A program made the position numbers and the translations under genes. From a virus, in IMG/VR virus record IMGVR_UViG_3300028569_000182, positions 1 to 22,359 of that record: 22,359 nt of DNA. The stretch is one strand, 5' to 3'. Each line of letters begins with the position of its first letter. Position 1 is the first letter of the stretch. Below are positions 6,275 through 14,873 of this stretch, one piece after another. The notes under the pieces are model-generated. The model did no database searches. It was not told where the DNA came from and was given only the letters and a program-made list of their open reading frames with translations.

Positions 6275-7342
6275 ATGGCAGCAAACTTACAAACCATTAG
6301 AACTAAAGTAAGACGGCTTACCCGTAGCCTGTCGCCCGCCCAACTAACAGACGCACAGATAGACGAATATATAAATACATTTGTGCTTTATGATTTTCCG
6401 GAACATTTACGACTAGCAAACTTGCGTGAGACATTTAGTTTTTATACAACTCCGTATGTAGACACATACGACACTAATGATAGTCAGCCAAATAACCCAT
6501 TATATGACTTTAAAAACAGATACATTACTGTACACCCGCCTGTGTTTATAGCAGGATATCAATCATGGTTTTGTGAAAGCAGAACATCTTTTTTTGGTGT
6601 ATACCCAAAAATAAACTCTATAGCCCAAACATCTGCTACAGGTGACGGCAACGTAGGGCAAGCAATTACGTTTACCATCAATACCCAACAAGCCAACACT
6701 GGCGGTGTAAGTATTACTACATGTCTATTACGCAATAACGTCGTAATAACAACCGTAGATGCGTTACAAAATGCATTAACTTTGATTGATGAACCTATAC
6801 CTAATAACGGTGTATCGGGCAATTTAAAAGAACCTAACTATCCAGCTATACGTGGTACAATCAACTATCTAACAGGCGTAGTTAGTATACCTAACGGCTT
6901 TACGTTTAATGGTGCTGCAACAGCAGCGTTAGCTGGAGCGCCAATATATTCCGAAACAGTATTAGTATCACCAAGCTTGCCGCAAGCTGTTTTGTTTTAC
7001 GATGGCAAATTTGTAGTGCGCCCTGTGCCTGACAAAGCATATAAAATAGATATGGAAGTCTTTGTACAACCTACGGCGTTTTTGTCTAATACACAGAATC
7101 CTAAACTTGATGAATGGTGGCAATTTATAGCATATGGAGCTGCAATTAAAGTCTTCCAAGACCGTCAGGACTATGAGTCTGTTAAAGCCATTATTCCTGA
7201 GTTTACAAATCAGATGGACTTAATCCAGCGCCGTACTATAGTACAGCAAACAAGCCAACGCTCTCCGACAATATATACTGAGCAAATGACTGCCGCAGGT
7301 GCATATGGACCAGGCTTTTTTAGCGGCGGTGGAAACTTCTAA
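6275..7342 (+). CDS. Putative head-tail adaptor / tail-tube A-like protein
   Basis: The protein has 355 aa. The N-terminal helical segment (residues 5-45, IRTKVRRLTRSLSPAQLTD then AQIDEYIN) and the C-terminal helical half (from about 240, LDEWWQFIAYGAAIKVFQD followed by a long helix) flank a beta-rich insertion (about 100-220). This helix-insert-helix arrangement and the genome position just before the nozzle-like gene suit the adaptor ring that joins portal to nozzle in podoviruses (T7 gp11-like role). Sequence similarity to gp11 is not evident by eye, so the role is inferred. The beta insertion resembles accessory domains of neighbouring genes. The SD is AAGGA at 6264-6268. The C-terminal tail is Gly-rich (GPGFFSGGGNF). 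Confidence 0.65.
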   Translation: MAANLQTIRTKVRRLTRSLSPAQLTDAQIDEYINTFVLYDFPEHLRLANLRETFSFYTTPYVDTYDTNDSQPNNPLYDFKNRYITVHPPVFIAGYQSWFCESRTSFFGVYPKINSIAQTSATGDGNVGQAITFTINTQQANTGGVSITTCLLRNNVVITTVDALQNALTLIDEPIPNNGVSGNLKEPNYPAIRGTINYLTGVVSIPNGFTFNGAATAALAGAPIYSETVLVSPSLPQAVLFYDGKFVVRPVPDKAYKIDMEVFVQPTAFLSNTQNPKLDEWWQFIAYGAAIKVFQDRQDYESVKAIIPEFTNQMDLIQRRTIVQQTSQRSPTIYTEQMTAAGAYGPGFFSGGGNF

Positions 7343-7364
7343 CAATTTATAAAAGGATAAAATT

Positions 7365-8057
7365 ATGCCATATACTCGTAACGTCCCTCAAGCAGCACAA
7401 ACAATTGCTTCAAGTCAAAACCAAATATTACAAAACTTTGAAACCATTCAAGATTGGACAAACGTTGACCATGTACAAATAACAGGTGCAGGAGGTAATG
7501 AAGGTAAGCATGCTAAGGTTTCATTGATTCAACAACCTTATGTTGCTGGGGGTAATTTTACACCAGCTATTAATGCTGCTACTGGTCGAGGAACATTAGG
7601 TATTTATGCTGCTTTAAATGCTGCTAACGATCCGAATTCACAATCAAGAATGTGGGCTGTAATACCAATAAAAAATTCTAATACTACTTGGGTAGCTGCA
7701 AATATACCATTTACTGAATCAAGTTTATTAAATATCCTGCAATCAGGTTCTATTAATGGATATACATATTTACCGTCAGGTTTAATAATTAAATTTGGAC
7801 GATTTTCAACAACTATTCCTGATCAAAACATTAAGACACAAGCTTATACTTTTAGTGCTTCATCTGGTGGCCCATTTCCAACTGCATGTATTGCTGTAAT
7901 ATTAAGTTCGATTGTAACTAATACTCCCGATAATTGTGCTGCACTTTGTCAAGCAAGTAATTTAACAGTTAATGGATTTACTGGTGTTTTTCGTGGGGTT
8001 ACTGTTACTGGTACTACTCAGCCAAGAGAATTTACTTACATAGCTATAGGGTATTAA
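7365..8057 (+). CDS. Putative tail fibre with gp53-like C-terminal tip domain
   Basis: The protein has 230 aa. Residues 1-60 are helical and may attach to the virion. The C-terminal third, from about residue 130, reads GSINGYTYLPSGLIIKFGRF, then FPTACIAVILSS, and ends with REFTYIAIGY. This is the pattern of the gp53-like C-terminal domain of phage tail fibres: W/F-G start, FP-AC strand, terminal YIAIGY. Such domains form the trimeric tip that touches the host surface. It is unusual in being placed between the adaptor and nozzle genes, well away from the main fibre cluster at 14918-18921, and may be an exchangeable second receptor-binding protein. The SD is AAAGGA. The next gene starts one base after the stop. 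Confidence 0.8.
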   Translation: MPYTRNVPQAAQTIASSQNQILQNFETIQDWTNVDHVQITGAGGNEGKHAKVSLIQQPYVAGGNFTPAINAATGRGTLGIYAALNAANDPNSQSRMWAVIPIKNSNTTWVAANIPFTESSLLNILQSGSINGYTYLPSGLIIKFGRFSTTIPDQNIKTQAYTFSASSGGPFPTACIAVILSSIVTNTPDNCAALCQASNLTVNGFTGVFRGVTVTGTTQPREFTYIAIGY

Positions 8058-8058
8058 C

Positions 8059-10674
8059 ATGCCAATAGACAAATTTATAATTGGATACACCGATGACAAG
8101 GCAAGTACCCAAACAAATTTTCAACCATGGTTATTACCAGACAATGCTTTTCAAATGATGTTCAATGCTTACGCTTGGCGAGGCAGAGTTAGAAAGCGCA
8201 TAGGCAGTACGTTAATGACCAACGGTGTTAATGGTAGTAGGTTGCGTATACAAGCTATACCAATTGGAGGTGGCGGTGTAATTACTTTGCCATTAAATGT
8301 GGCTGTAGGTATGCAAATAGAAGTAGCTGCTGTTGGTGGCGCTACTCTGACTGTTGTAAATAGTACAGTTGGTCAAGCTTTGATAACTACTGACAATGCT
8401 GTAACTGCAATTGTAGGTGCTGCAGCAAATGAAATAACTATTACAGGTGTAGTTGGAGCAGTTTTTTTATACCCTGCATTACCTGTTACAGGCATAGGAC
8501 AATTTGAACAGGCATTTACTAACGATGAAGTAACAGTAGCGTTTGACACAAAATTTTCCTATTTCTATAGCGGCGGTGATTGGCAGCGTTTAACTGGTGG
8601 TGTAGACCAATGGACAGGTACAGATAGTCAACTTTTTTGGATAGTTAACTATCGTGGCGTTACAGCTAGTGAAAACTATCTATGGGTTACTAATTTTAAC
8701 ACTACTGATGGTATACGGTTTAGAGATGCTATCGTTGGTGGCAACTGGCGTAAACCTAGTCTTTTTCACAGCAAAGGGCCACAAATAACCACAACAAATG
8801 GTGCTGGTGCTGTAGTTGCATTTATAGTAAACCCATTGCCTGTGCCAGGTGATATTTTTATTGTTGGTAGTACTGCTTTGGTTGTTCCTGCTGCAACAGG
8901 TAACTTAATAATATTGCCTTTGACGTCTGCTCCAGTATGTGCAGTGCAGCCAGGTACTACAATTGATTTAGCTACAGGACAGTTAGATATTGCACCTAGT
9001 CTTACGCCATCACCAAATACAGCAGTTTATTACAGCCATAATTTTAAAATCTCTACAGCACGAATTATAGTGCAGTTTAAAAACAGATTAGTACTACTCA
9101 ACACAGTTGAACAAGTTAATGGTGCTGACCAAGTATTTTCTAATAGATGTCGTTTTAGTGCTGTAGGTAATCCATTGTTTGGGTCATCTGGTGCAATTTA
9201 TACCTCTGTATCGTTTATGGGCGATTTGCCTGGCTATGGTAATGCCATAGATGCAGCAACACAAGAAGCTATTATTACCGCCGAGTTCCTTAAAGATAGG
9301 CTTATTGTTTACTTTGAGCGTTCTACATGGGAGCTTGTATATACAGGTAACCAAATATATCCGTTTACATGGCAAAAAATCAATACAGAGTTAGGTGCTG
9401 AATCAACGTTTAGTACAATACCATTTGATAAAACAGTGCTGGGTTTTGGTAATGTTGGTATACATAGCTGTACTGGGGCAAACGTTGTTCGTATAGATGA
9501 AAAAATCCCTGAGTTTGTTTTTAAAGTACATAATGAAAATCAAGGCTTAGAACGTGTTGTAGGTATTAGAAATTATGAACCTGAGATAGCTATGTGGACT
9601 TATCCAGGTGTAGATAGAGGCGTAAATTTTCCATATCCAAATAGATTGATTGTATATAATTACGTCAATACATCATGGTCGTTTATAGAAGACAGCTATA
9701 CGTTCTTAGGATATTATCAAACTAGTAATACTGCTCCTGCGCCCCCAGCTACATGGGCAAGCTCAACTATTTATTGGGAAAATGCGTTAGATGTTTGGTC
9801 TGGTAATGTTGGTACTAGCAACGCCGTCAAAACAATTAAGGTATTAGGTGGCAATCAACAAGGATTTGTGCATATTATGAATTATAATGTGTCTAATAAC
9901 GCGCCTGGATTGTCTGTTACTGGTGTTAGCGGTGCAGCTGGAACAGTAAATGCTGCTGTAGCTGGTAGTTCTCCTATATACCTATGGTGCGTAGATCACA
10001 ATTTTGAAACAGGTGATTATATAGCTATAGACAATTTACAAGGAATAGCTGTAACTTATCTTGAACCTGTTCTACCGAATACGCTGTATACCATTACAAG
10101 ATTTGTAGCTAGAGTGATTCAGGTTGTTGATAGAAACCAAATAAGAATTACCGCAGGAAAGCTAGAGACGGCTAATAATGTAGTAACTTTGTTTACTTTT
10201 ACAGGTACTTATAGAGGACTAGGGACTATAGCACGCGTTAGTTTAATACAGCTGGAAAGCAAAGACTTCAATTTATATGTTGGCAAAGACTATAATGCCT
10301 ACATCAGCCGTATCAACTTTTTAGTAGATAGAACAAATCGAAATTATATCCGGGTAAACTACAATATTGGCACTGCTAGAACGTTGGGTTTTCCGCAAAT
10401 AAATGATGCGTTATTGGGTACCTCACAACTTGAGACTTTTCCATATGCCTTAGCGCCATACGAACAATATCAAAATCAAATATGGCATAACGTATATTTA
10501 GCCGCAGATGGTGAGTTTATACAAATTGTATTGCAAAACGATGAAGACCAACCGTTTTCCTTTGCTTTAACAGGTGATCCAGCTACCGCAACAACAAGCT
10601 ATGGTATTGAAGAAGACTTTCAGATGCACTCCATGATTATTTATGCGCAACCTACAAGTTCGGGGCTACAATAA
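8059..10674 (+). CDS. Putative tail nozzle (tail-tube B-like) protein
   Basis: The protein has 871 aa. The N-terminus, with NFQPWLLPDNAFQMMFNAYA followed by WRGRVRKRIGS, has the layout of nozzle proteins, where an early 'leave out / parameter then gene product with KRxG' segment follows the first strand. The remainder is beta-rich with Trp-containing propeller-like strands (for example LFWIVNYRGVTASENYLWVTN, 630-aa region with SPIYLWCVDHNFETGDYIAI, and a closing segment QPFSFALTGDPAT). Size and beta-propeller character fit T7 gp12-like nozzle proteins, which continue the DNA channel below the adaptor ring. The assignment is inferred from N-terminal pattern, size and gene order, not from a detected homolog. 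An embedded FCCH-like module around residues 610-710 resembles those in the head proteins. The stop overlaps a short downstream ORF. Confidence 0.68.
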   Translation: MPIDKFIIGYTDDKASTQTNFQPWLLPDNAFQMMFNAYAWRGRVRKRIGSTLMTNGVNGSRLRIQAIPIGGGGVITLPLNVAVGMQIEVAAVGGATLTVVNSTVGQALITTDNAVTAIVGAAANEITITGVVGAVFLYPALPVTGIGQFEQAFTNDEVTVAFDTKFSYFYSGGDWQRLTGGVDQWTGTDSQLFWIVNYRGVTASENYLWVTNFNTTDGIRFRDAIVGGNWRKPSLFHSKGPQITTTNGAGAVVAFIVNPLPVPGDIFIVGSTALVVPAATGNLIILPLTSAPVCAVQPGTTIDLATGQLDIAPSLTPSPNTAVYYSHNFKISTARIIVQFKNRLVLLNTVEQVNGADQVFSNRCRFSAVGNPLFGSSGAIYTSVSFMGDLPGYGNAIDAATQEAIITAEFLKDRLIVYFERSTWELVYTGNQIYPFTWQKINTELGAESTFSTIPFDKTVLGFGNVGIHSCTGANVVRIDEKIPEFVFKVHNENQGLERVVGIRNYEPEIAMWTYPGVDRGVNFPYPNRLIVYNYVNTSWSFIEDSYTFLGYYQTSNTAPAPPATWASSTIYWENALDVWSGNVGTSNAVKTIKVLGGNQQGFVHIMNYNVSNNAPGLSVTGVSGAAGTVNAAVAGSSPIYLWCVDHNFETGDYIAIDNLQGIAVTYLEPVLPNTLYTITRFVARVIQVVDRNQIRITAGKLETANNVVTLFTFTGTYRGLGTIARVSLIQLESKDFNLYVGKDYNAYISRINFLVDRTNRNYIRVNYNIGTARTLGFPQINDALLGTSQLETFPYALAPYEQYQNQIWHNVYLAADGEFIQIVLQNDEDQPFSFALTGDPATATTSYGIEEDFQMHSMIIYAQPTSSGLQ

Positions 10675-10775
10675 TGGACGATAATTACATATATATAGTT
10701 TATGCTCACAGGTTTATAAAAGCCTGCTGCATAATATTTTGTGTGTATATGATTATAAAAGATGTTATAAAATAA
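10674..10775 (+). CDS. Possible 33-aa single-pass membrane microprotein
   Basis: The ATG at 10674 uses the last base of the preceding TAA stop (TAATG overlap), a classic coupling arrangement. The product is a 33-aa peptide with a hydrophobic stretch from about residue 14 (FIKACCIIFCVYMII) flanked by Lys residues. It would be a small membrane peptide, conceivably lysis- or entry-related, but no family is recognisable. No convincing SD is present, and the base composition is strongly AT-rich, so it may be a chance ORF. It lies in the 187-nt gap between the nozzle-like gene and the next virion gene. Confidence 0.35.
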   Translation: MDDNYIYIVYAHRFIKACCIIFCVYMIIKDVIK

Positions 10776-10804
10776 TCTGCCAATCCGAGCAGGAATTGGC
10801 AGAT
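10775..10804. promoter_or_regulatory. Perfect 10-bp inverted repeat
   Basis: ATCTGCCAAT (10775-10784) and ATTGGCAGAT (10795-10804) flank a 10-nt spacer. No U-tract follows on either strand, so it is not a standard terminator. It may be an RNA stem separating the tail gene from the next cistron (processing or stability), or a dyad bound by a regulator. The remaining bases up to 10861 show no further gene. Confidence 0.5.
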
Positions 10805-10861
10805 CACCAGGAATAAATACGATACGGCAATAATATAGCATAAAAAGATTGAGGCGCTAGT

Positions 10862-11416
10862 ATGGAGCAAAATAATGTCGGTTTGTTTATAGATACCACG
10901 CAAATATGGGATGAATATTTGCAAGCTGCACAAGAAAATATTGATGCACGTGAGTTGTTTTTAAGGCTGTACCAAAACATCAACAAAATAGCCATAGCAT
11001 TGAATTTAAAAGACAGTGGGATATATTCACAGACCGAGTTTGTAAACGGTCAACAGTGGTGTCCTATTAACGAAATAACCAATTTTGTTGGTACTGTTAG
11101 TAGCAGTGACAATCAGTTAAACGCTGACCCTCGCCAAGTATACCGTAAGATCGTTTATTGTGGCGCATTATTAAACGCTGCAGCTAAAACAATACCTCAT
11201 GGAATAGTTATAAGTGATACTACTAGATTTGTAAGAATGTATGGCGCAGCTAATACAATTAACACAGCTCCTACTAAATTATATAAGCCTATACCATGCA
11301 CGGGCGTAGACCCAATAGACTTGCTTGTAGACGAAGTCAACATAACTCTTACCACAACGACCAACTTAACTGCTTTTAATGAAGTATGGGTTGTGCTTGA
11401 GTACCTCAAACTTTAG
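10862..11416 (+). CDS. Virion-associated protein of unknown function
   Basis: The protein has 184 aa, with a helical N-terminal half (QIWDEYLQAAQENIDARELF, LYQNINKIAIALNLKDSG) and a beta-rich C-terminal half beginning KIVYCGALLNAAAKTIPHG and ending NEVWVVLEYLKL. The IPHGI segment and the strand-rich tail recall small structural proteins that sit between nozzle and ejection genes in short-tailed phages. I do not know an assigned function. The start has only a weak GAGG SD; the upstream dyad may influence translation. It is probably co-transcribed with the ejection genes that follow. Confidence 0.7.
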   Translation: MEQNNVGLFIDTTQIWDEYLQAAQENIDARELFLRLYQNINKIAIALNLKDSGIYSQTEFVNGQQWCPINEITNFVGTVSSSDNQLNADPRQVYRKIVYCGALLNAAAKTIPHGIVISDTTRFVRMYGAANTINTAPTKLYKPIPCTGVDPIDLLVDEVNITLTTTTNLTAFNEVWVVLEYLKL

Positions 11417-11452
11417 GGTAATATTACAACAATATTTATATAAAGGATTATT

Positions 11453-12148
11453 ATGGCAATACCAGCATTATTAGCAGCAGCTTTACCATATTTAGCGCAA
11501 GCTGCTCCATATTTAGGCGCAGCAGCAGGCGGAGCTGCGTTAAGTGGTTTAGCCTCGCGTGGAGGAGTAGGTGAAACCTTGTTTGGTAAAGAAGGTCAGA
11601 CCAAAACGTTTCAAAGATTTACACCAGAACAGCAAAAGCTACAAAACCAAGCTATTAGTAATTTAATGGCAGGTTTGCAGCCAGGCGGACAGTTAGATTT
11701 TGGGCCAATTGCACAGCGTGCTAGAAGTCAGTTTAGCCAGCAAGCTATACCAACTATAGCAGAACGGTTTAGCTCATTAGGGCAAAACGCTTTATCTAGC
11801 CCAGCGCTTTATAGTCAGCTGGGCGGTTCAGCTGCCAACCTAGAAGAAGCCTTAGCAGCTCAGCAAGGAGCTTTTCAACAGCGTAATATGCTGGGATTAC
11901 TTGGACTAGCAGGACAGCCAAGCTTTGAGTCAGCCTACATGCCAAGACAAAGAGGGTTAGCGGAGGTTGGTGGGTCTGCTTTATTGCAAGCGTTGCCATA
12001 TTTAGCTATGGCATATGGTGGCGGCATGGGCGGTATGGGCGGCGGAGCAGATTTAGCTCCAGCTCTAGCCATGAGTGGCTTAACTGGTCAAGCAGGCGGT
12101 GTTGGTGCAGATGGGTTTTTTAGACCACAGGGCGTAAATTATTTCTAG
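11453..12148 (+). CDS. Putative small internal virion / DNA ejection protein
   Basis: The protein has 231 aa. Residues 1-45 are Ala/Leu/Gly-rich and hydrophobic (PALLAAALPYLAQAAPYLG, AAAGGAALSGLA), and another such stretch (LLQALPYLAMAYGGGMGGMG) is near residue 180. The middle is Gln-rich and helical (EQQKLQNQAISNLMAG, SQFSQQAIPTIAERF). Hydrophobic Ala/Gly helices with Gln-rich linkers are typical of podovirus ejection proteins that leave the capsid and enter the cell envelope. It is directly followed by the large candidate ejection protein with a 7-nt gap. The SD is AAAGGA before ATG 11453. The role is inferred from composition and order. Confidence 0.68.
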   Translation: MAIPALLAAALPYLAQAAPYLGAAAGGAALSGLASRGGVGETLFGKEGQTKTFQRFTPEQQKLQNQAISNLMAGLQPGGQLDFGPIAQRARSQFSQQAIPTIAERFSSLGQNALSSPALYSQLGGSAANLEEALAAQQGAFQQRNMLGLLGLAGQPSFESAYMPRQRGLAEVGGSALLQALPYLAMAYGGGMGGMGGGADLAPALAMSGLTGQAGGVGADGFFRPQGVNYF

Positions 12149-12155
12149 GAGAAAC

Positions 12156-14417
12156 ATGGCAGTACAAATAATACCAGAACAAGGACTAGGAGAATCGCTA
12201 GGCGCTGGTCTTGCCCAAGGTTTACAAGGATTAGCTCAACTTAAAGCTCAAGATTTGATGAGAAGGCAACAAGCTCAATATAACGTACCTTTGTTGCAAG
12301 GATTATTACCAGGCGTGCAAGGGCAGCAGCTCCAACAATTGGCTATGGCTGACCCTGCGTTATTAAATCAATTGATACAAAGACAAACACAATTACAGCA
12401 AGGGCAAAGATTAGCTGGTTTACTGGGAGACCCAAATTTAGCAGGATTAACACCTAAGGAAATACAAACTGTTACAAGCTCGTCACAATATCAAAGACAA
12501 GAGGCCCAAGGTTTAGCGAAGCCTTTAATTGATAATTTGCGCAAATTAATACAAAAAGGTTATGGTTCTAACGTTGCTACTAACTACCTGTCAAAAATAT
12601 TTACAGGTAACATAGATGCTATTAATACCGTCGCGGCGCAGTTAAAGGCACTCAAAGACCCAGAACTTGTTGGCTTAGGATCAGCACTTGAAACAGCTAA
12701 AAACAACGAACAACGAGCAAATGCTTTGATTGGTTACTTAAGGGCGCACCCTGAATCGGTATCTTCAGTTGGTAATATGATATCTGGCGCAGTTGCACAA
12801 ACACAACCAGGCCAAGCTATGCAAGCACAGATGCCGCAAGGTATGGACATGCAGCAACAAGATATGAGTATGCAAGGGCAGCTAGGTATGCCAATGCAGC
12901 AAGCTCAAACATTAGAGGGTGCAATAGCTGATTTAGCTCCTGTAGAAAGAAAAGCAAGGACATATGGTCAGCAAATAGTAGGCGGATTGGAACAGTTGCC
13001 GCAAGGGGCTTTGGATGTACCTGAGCTACCAGAGCAACTAGTTGGTGCTGTTGCACAAAAAATAGCAGATCCAAAAATTATTGAATTAACCAAGTTGCCA
13101 TTAGAGCAACAGCAAGCTGCTATTGATAAAATGCCTTTATTTGAAAGAATGAAAGTTTTGCCGCAACTTGTTGGTGCTTCATTGTATGGTGACTTTAAAC
13201 TCAGCAACATAACTGAGCCTATTAGAAAAACAATTAGTCAGGTAGCAGAATATATTAGCCCTGGTTCTACTGATAAAGATGTAGGCATCGGAGAAAAAGG
13301 CTTTAGGTTTGGTGTTAGGTCTATACCAACATTGATGGCATTTGGGGGTGCCGATATTCCTAATGTAGCAACACAGATGGCAACAGGTACAACATTAGCT
13401 GCTCTAGAAGATGCAGGTATTACAGACCCATATGTTAATTTAGGCACAGGTATTGTAGCAAATTTAGCTTTTGGAAAAGGTTTTGGTGCGCTAAATAATT
13501 ATCTTAGAGGGATAGACCCTAAAACACCTGTAGGTAAGCTAACATCGAAGCTATATGGAGATGCTAGAAAAGAAGGTGATGTTATTGCTACAACACAATT
13601 TCAAGGTAAAAATGTGCCTATAAAATTAAAACAACAAATAAAATTGGATAAAGAAGGCAATATTATTAAAGGGCAACCTGGTATTCTTGATAAATTAGAA
13701 GAAGTAGCCAAAGAAGCTGGAAAGAAAACTACTGGTAAGCGGTCAAAATATGGTACGACTGAAGAAAGATCTTTACAAACAAATATTCAAAAATCTATGG
13801 ACAATTTGCGCGACGCCGCAAAGCCAAATATTCTTAAAGATAAGGGTGCAACACTTACATTCAATGACTTGGTTGAAGAGTATCAAAATATCAACGCAAA
13901 CTTTGTAGAGGGTACTACTGTTGAAGCTCAGTTATATCGTAAATATAGAGACGTATTAGGTAATGCTCTTAAAGAAGCCGGCAAAACCAACCCTAAAGCA
14001 TATAAAAACTTTTTGGCTGCTAATGAATTGTATAGTATTCAAAACTGGCGCTCACCTTTTACAACTGCTTTACAGGAAGCCAAGGGTGAGAAAATTGTCA
14101 ATATGTTAAGGAATAACCCTGCAACAGTGTATGCTTTACCGTTTATGACAGTAAAAAAAGCTGGTGCATTAGCAGGTACCGCTATAGGTGGCTTGCTTGT
14201 AGATAAGACTATGCAAGGTGCTAAAATCATGAAATGGGCATATAACAACGAGCAGGGCGCTAAACTCATATCTGACATAATACAAGCTTCAGCTAAAAAT
14301 GACGGTGGTGCAATTAGAAGCACATTGTTAGCATTTGATAAGTTCTTGCGTAAAAACGAAGCTGCTATCAAACGTCAAGTAGGCGAAGCCGCTACGTTGC
14401 AGCCTCAACAATCTTAG
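12156..14417 (+). CDS. Putative large internal virion / DNA ejection protein
   Basis: The protein has 753 aa. Residues 1-110 are Gln/Leu-rich helices. Residues about 215-250 form a low-complexity Met/Gln segment (repeated MQ, PM and QG pairs), and 250-360 is a helical region. Residues about 395-470 contain Gly/Ala hydrophobic stretches (IPTLMAFGGAD, LGTGIVANLAFGKGFGALN). The C-terminal part, 480-753, is a long charged helical region with a membrane-like segment at about 665-690 (AGALAGTAIGGLLVDK). No lytic transglycosylase or peptidase motif is visible. This architecture resembles large ejection proteins that build the trans-envelope channel, and the gene position after the smaller ejection candidate supports that. 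The SD is AGGAG. A hairpin belonging to the opposite-strand unit begins right after its stop. Confidence 0.68.
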   Translation: MAVQIIPEQGLGESLGAGLAQGLQGLAQLKAQDLMRRQQAQYNVPLLQGLLPGVQGQQLQQLAMADPALLNQLIQRQTQLQQGQRLAGLLGDPNLAGLTPKEIQTVTSSSQYQRQEAQGLAKPLIDNLRKLIQKGYGSNVATNYLSKIFTGNIDAINTVAAQLKALKDPELVGLGSALETAKNNEQRANALIGYLRAHPESVSSVGNMISGAVAQTQPGQAMQAQMPQGMDMQQQDMSMQGQLGMPMQQAQTLEGAIADLAPVERKARTYGQQIVGGLEQLPQGALDVPELPEQLVGAVAQKIADPKIIELTKLPLEQQQAAIDKMPLFERMKVLPQLVGASLYGDFKLSNITEPIRKTISQVAEYISPGSTDKDVGIGEKGFRFGVRSIPTLMAFGGADIPNVATQMATGTTLAALEDAGITDPYVNLGTGIVANLAFGKGFGALNNYLRGIDPKTPVGKLTSKLYGDARKEGDVIATTQFQGKNVPIKLKQQIKLDKEGNIIKGQPGILDKLEEVAKEAGKKTTGKRSKYGTTEERSLQTNIQKSMDNLRDAAKPNILKDKGATLTFNDLVEEYQNINANFVEGTTVEAQLYRKYRDVLGNALKEAGKTNPKAYKNFLAANELYSIQNWRSPFTTALQEAKGEKIVNMLRNNPATVYALPFMTVKKAGALAGTAIGGLLVDKTMQGAKIMKWAYNNEQGAKLISDIIQASAKNDGGAIRSTLLAFDKFLRKNEAAIKRQVGEAATLQPQQS

Positions 14418-14446
14418 AAAAAACAAAGGAGTCCCATGAGACTCCC
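14417..14446 (-). terminator. Rho-independent terminator of the leftward RHH unit
   Basis: On the - strand, GGAGTC (complement of 14440-14445) pairs with GACTCC (complement of 14428-14433) and is followed by TTTGTTTTTTC. This is a strong intrinsic terminator reading leftward, just past the end of the two-gene - strand unit and before the 3' end of the ejection gene. In the + direction there is no U-tract. Confidence 0.75.
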
Positions 14447-14474
14447 TTGCCACACATAGAAAGTAAGATTATTG

Positions 14475-14657
14475 CTAATCTCCCTTAATTATAATACTGT
14501 TGGCGGTACCTTGCAAAATATTCTTGGCATGTTGCATATAAGAACGGCGGTTGACATATAAGTCTTTGCCTAGAATAGCTACAAACATAATTAGCACTAA
14601 ATTTAGCCTACGATTAACGCTTTTTAATTCTTGAGCATTATTGCTTAGACGTGTCAT
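14475..14657 (-). CDS. Small membrane protein of the moron-like unit
   Basis: The protein has 60 aa. A charged N-terminus (about residues 1-18) is followed by a hydrophobic segment at about 19-30 (LNLVLIMFVAILG) and a basic C-terminal half containing YVNRRSYMQHAKNIL. One membrane pass is likely, short for a full bilayer. Its ATG lies inside the 3' end of the RHH gene (20-nt overlap), with GAGGAT as a usable SD, so the two genes form one operon and translation is coupled. No family is recognised. In context it could alter the infected or lysogenic cell envelope; this is speculation. A terminator lies 29 nt beyond its stop codon. Confidence 0.6.
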   Translation of the reverse strand: MTRLSNNAQELKSVNRRLNLVLIMFVAILGKDLYVNRRSYMQHAKNILQGTANSIIIKGD

Positions 14658-14805
14658 TTGATTGATCCTCGATGATTTTTAAGTATATAGCTTGCCTAAT
14701 ATAGTGTGAGTAACTGCGTTTTTGAATAATACACAACTCTTGGATTTGTATAAACCACTCGTTGGGTATAAATAACGTGATGCGTTTTAAGTTGTCTCGC
14801 TCCAT
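14638..14805 (-). CDS. Ribbon-helix-helix (Arc/CopG-like) transcription regulator
   Basis: The protein has 55 aa. The N-terminal segment LKRITLFIP is the DNA-contacting beta strand. It is followed by helix 1 (NEWFIQIQELCIIQKRS) and helix 2 (SYSHYIRQAIYLKIIED), the standard RHH order and spacing; RHH proteins are dimers that bind direct or inverted repeat operators. The length is typical for Arc-type repressors. The ATG (complement of 14803-14805) overlaps the first of two identical TTGTAACCCTT repeats that fill the leader, the expected place for autoregulation. The gene is oriented against the surrounding structural genes. The small membrane-protein gene overlaps its 3' end. Because it is short, it is easily missed by ORF length cut-offs. 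Confidence 0.8.
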   Translation of the reverse strand: MERDNLKRITLFIPNEWFIQIQELCIIQKRSYSHYIRQAIYLKIIEDQSNDTSKQ

Positions 14806-14828
14806 TGTAACCCTTACTTGTAACCCTT
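14805..14828. promoter_or_regulatory. Direct-repeat operator candidate for the RHH protein
   Basis: Two identical 11-bp copies of TTGTAACCCTT lie at 14805-14815 and 14818-14828 with a 13-bp period. They occupy the transcribed leader of the RHH gene just downstream of its predicted promoter. RHH repressors commonly bind short repeats spaced by about one helical turn, so autoregulation is likely (inference). Confidence 0.6.
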
Positions 14829-14844
14829 GTCACCAATTTACCAC

Positions 14845-14873
14845 AAAATAACAAGTTATGGGTTTCTTAGCAA
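14845..14873 (-). promoter_or_regulatory. sigma70-like promoter of the RHH unit
   Basis: Read on the - strand, TTGCTA (complement of 14868-14873) and TATTTT (complement of 14845-14850) are separated by 17 nt. Transcription would start near 14838, giving a roughly 33-nt leader that contains the direct repeats. With the terminator at 14417-14446 this makes a self-contained unit. Confidence 0.5.

Noticed and set aside
10641-10995. Several overlapping - strand frames around the nozzle/ejection junction
   Set aside because: They arise from AT-rich DNA, overlap each other in different frames and have no SD or promoter; none shows a recognisable motif.
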